A stretch of DNA of 22,452 nt from a virus. A model generated the notes under the pieces. It was not told the DNA's origin, made no database searches, and worked only from the letters and a program-made list of their open reading frames with translations. Where the stretch lies: positions 1 to 22,452 of IMG/VR virus record IMGVR_UViG_3300048999_000035. One strand, written 5' to 3'. How positions within the stretch are numbered: position 1 is the first letter of the stretch; every line of letters starts with the position of its first letter. The position numbers were made by a program, and so were the translations under genes. Positions 22,301 through 22,452 of this stretch are shown piece by piece.

Positions 22301-22452
22301 CCATGCCCGCCATCCCGGACGGTGCTGCTCCGCGGCTTCCGACCACGAAGAACTCTGCGGACAGGGTGCGCCGGCGGCTCTCGCAGCCCACTCAACCGGG
22401 GGTGCTGGCATCCACGGACCCGGTGTGCAGGTTGGTACTCGGCTCCGACGCG
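22297..22452 (+). CDS. minor tail protein, N-terminal part (window edge)
   Basis: An open frame from a GTG at 22297, overlapping the upstream TGA, to the end of the window (52 codons, no stop). An in-frame ATG at 22303 is an alternative start. The visible part (MPAIPDGAAPRLPTTKNSAD, then RVRRRLSQP) is Pro/Arg-rich and gives no domain. Its position after the Gp37-like gene suggests another tail-tip protein; the function cannot be judged from this piece. Confidence 0.6.
   Translation, partial: MTMPAIPDGAAPRLPTTKNSADRVRRRLSQPTQPGVLASTDPVCRLVLGSDA

Overview
The window is the left part of the late (virion structure) region of a tailed, siphovirus-type phage or prophage of a high-GC actinobacterium. 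The evidence for the host is indirect: strong G/C bias at third codon positions, many GTG starts, tight ATGA/GTGA/TGATG gene junctions, and protein families familiar from actinophages. I cannot name the genus. No integrase, lysis gene or recognisable bacterial gene is visible, so free phage and prophage cannot be told apart here.

Layout: (1) 76-1455, plus strand: the end of an early-type operon of small, translationally coupled genes, with a zinc-finger protein and a larger zinc-cluster/winged-helix protein. (2) 1456-1829: a non-coding stretch rich in inverted repeats, probably holding terminators for the converging transcripts. (3) 1830-2452, minus strand: a two-gene unit (minimal kinase-like protein, then a small HTH protein) with its own sigma-70-like promoter at 2482-2510, read against everything around it; this looks like a moron. 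(4) 2527-5745: papain-like cysteine peptidase, small and large terminase, and a very short basic ORF. (5) 5745-12376: Mu-like head module: small ORF, DUF935-type portal, SNase-like nuclease, MuF-like protein, a basic protein with two phage-associated domains, GpI-like protease/scaffold, decoration protein, major capsid protein and a small capsid-adjacent protein. (6) 12380-13939: connectors, tail terminator and a small protein. (7) 14017-22452: tail tube, tail-assembly chaperones joined by a probable -1 frameshift, a 1280-aa tape measure with a lytic transglycosylase-like domain, distal tail protein, two minor tail proteins and the start of a third.

The late genes can be read in morphogenetic order: terminases package DNA through the portal; the GpI-like protease/scaffold and major capsid protein build the head; decoration protein stabilises it; connectors and tail terminator join head to tail; tube, chaperones and tape measure build the tail; Dit and minor tail proteins form the tip. 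Two intrinsic-terminator-like hairpins inside the operon (10775-10798, 13964-13992) stand directly before the decoration/capsid genes and before the tail tube gene, which may tune relative expression.

The least ordinary parts are the reverse-strand kinase/HTH unit, the papain-like peptidase beside the terminase genes, and the inverted-repeat region between the early and late blocks.
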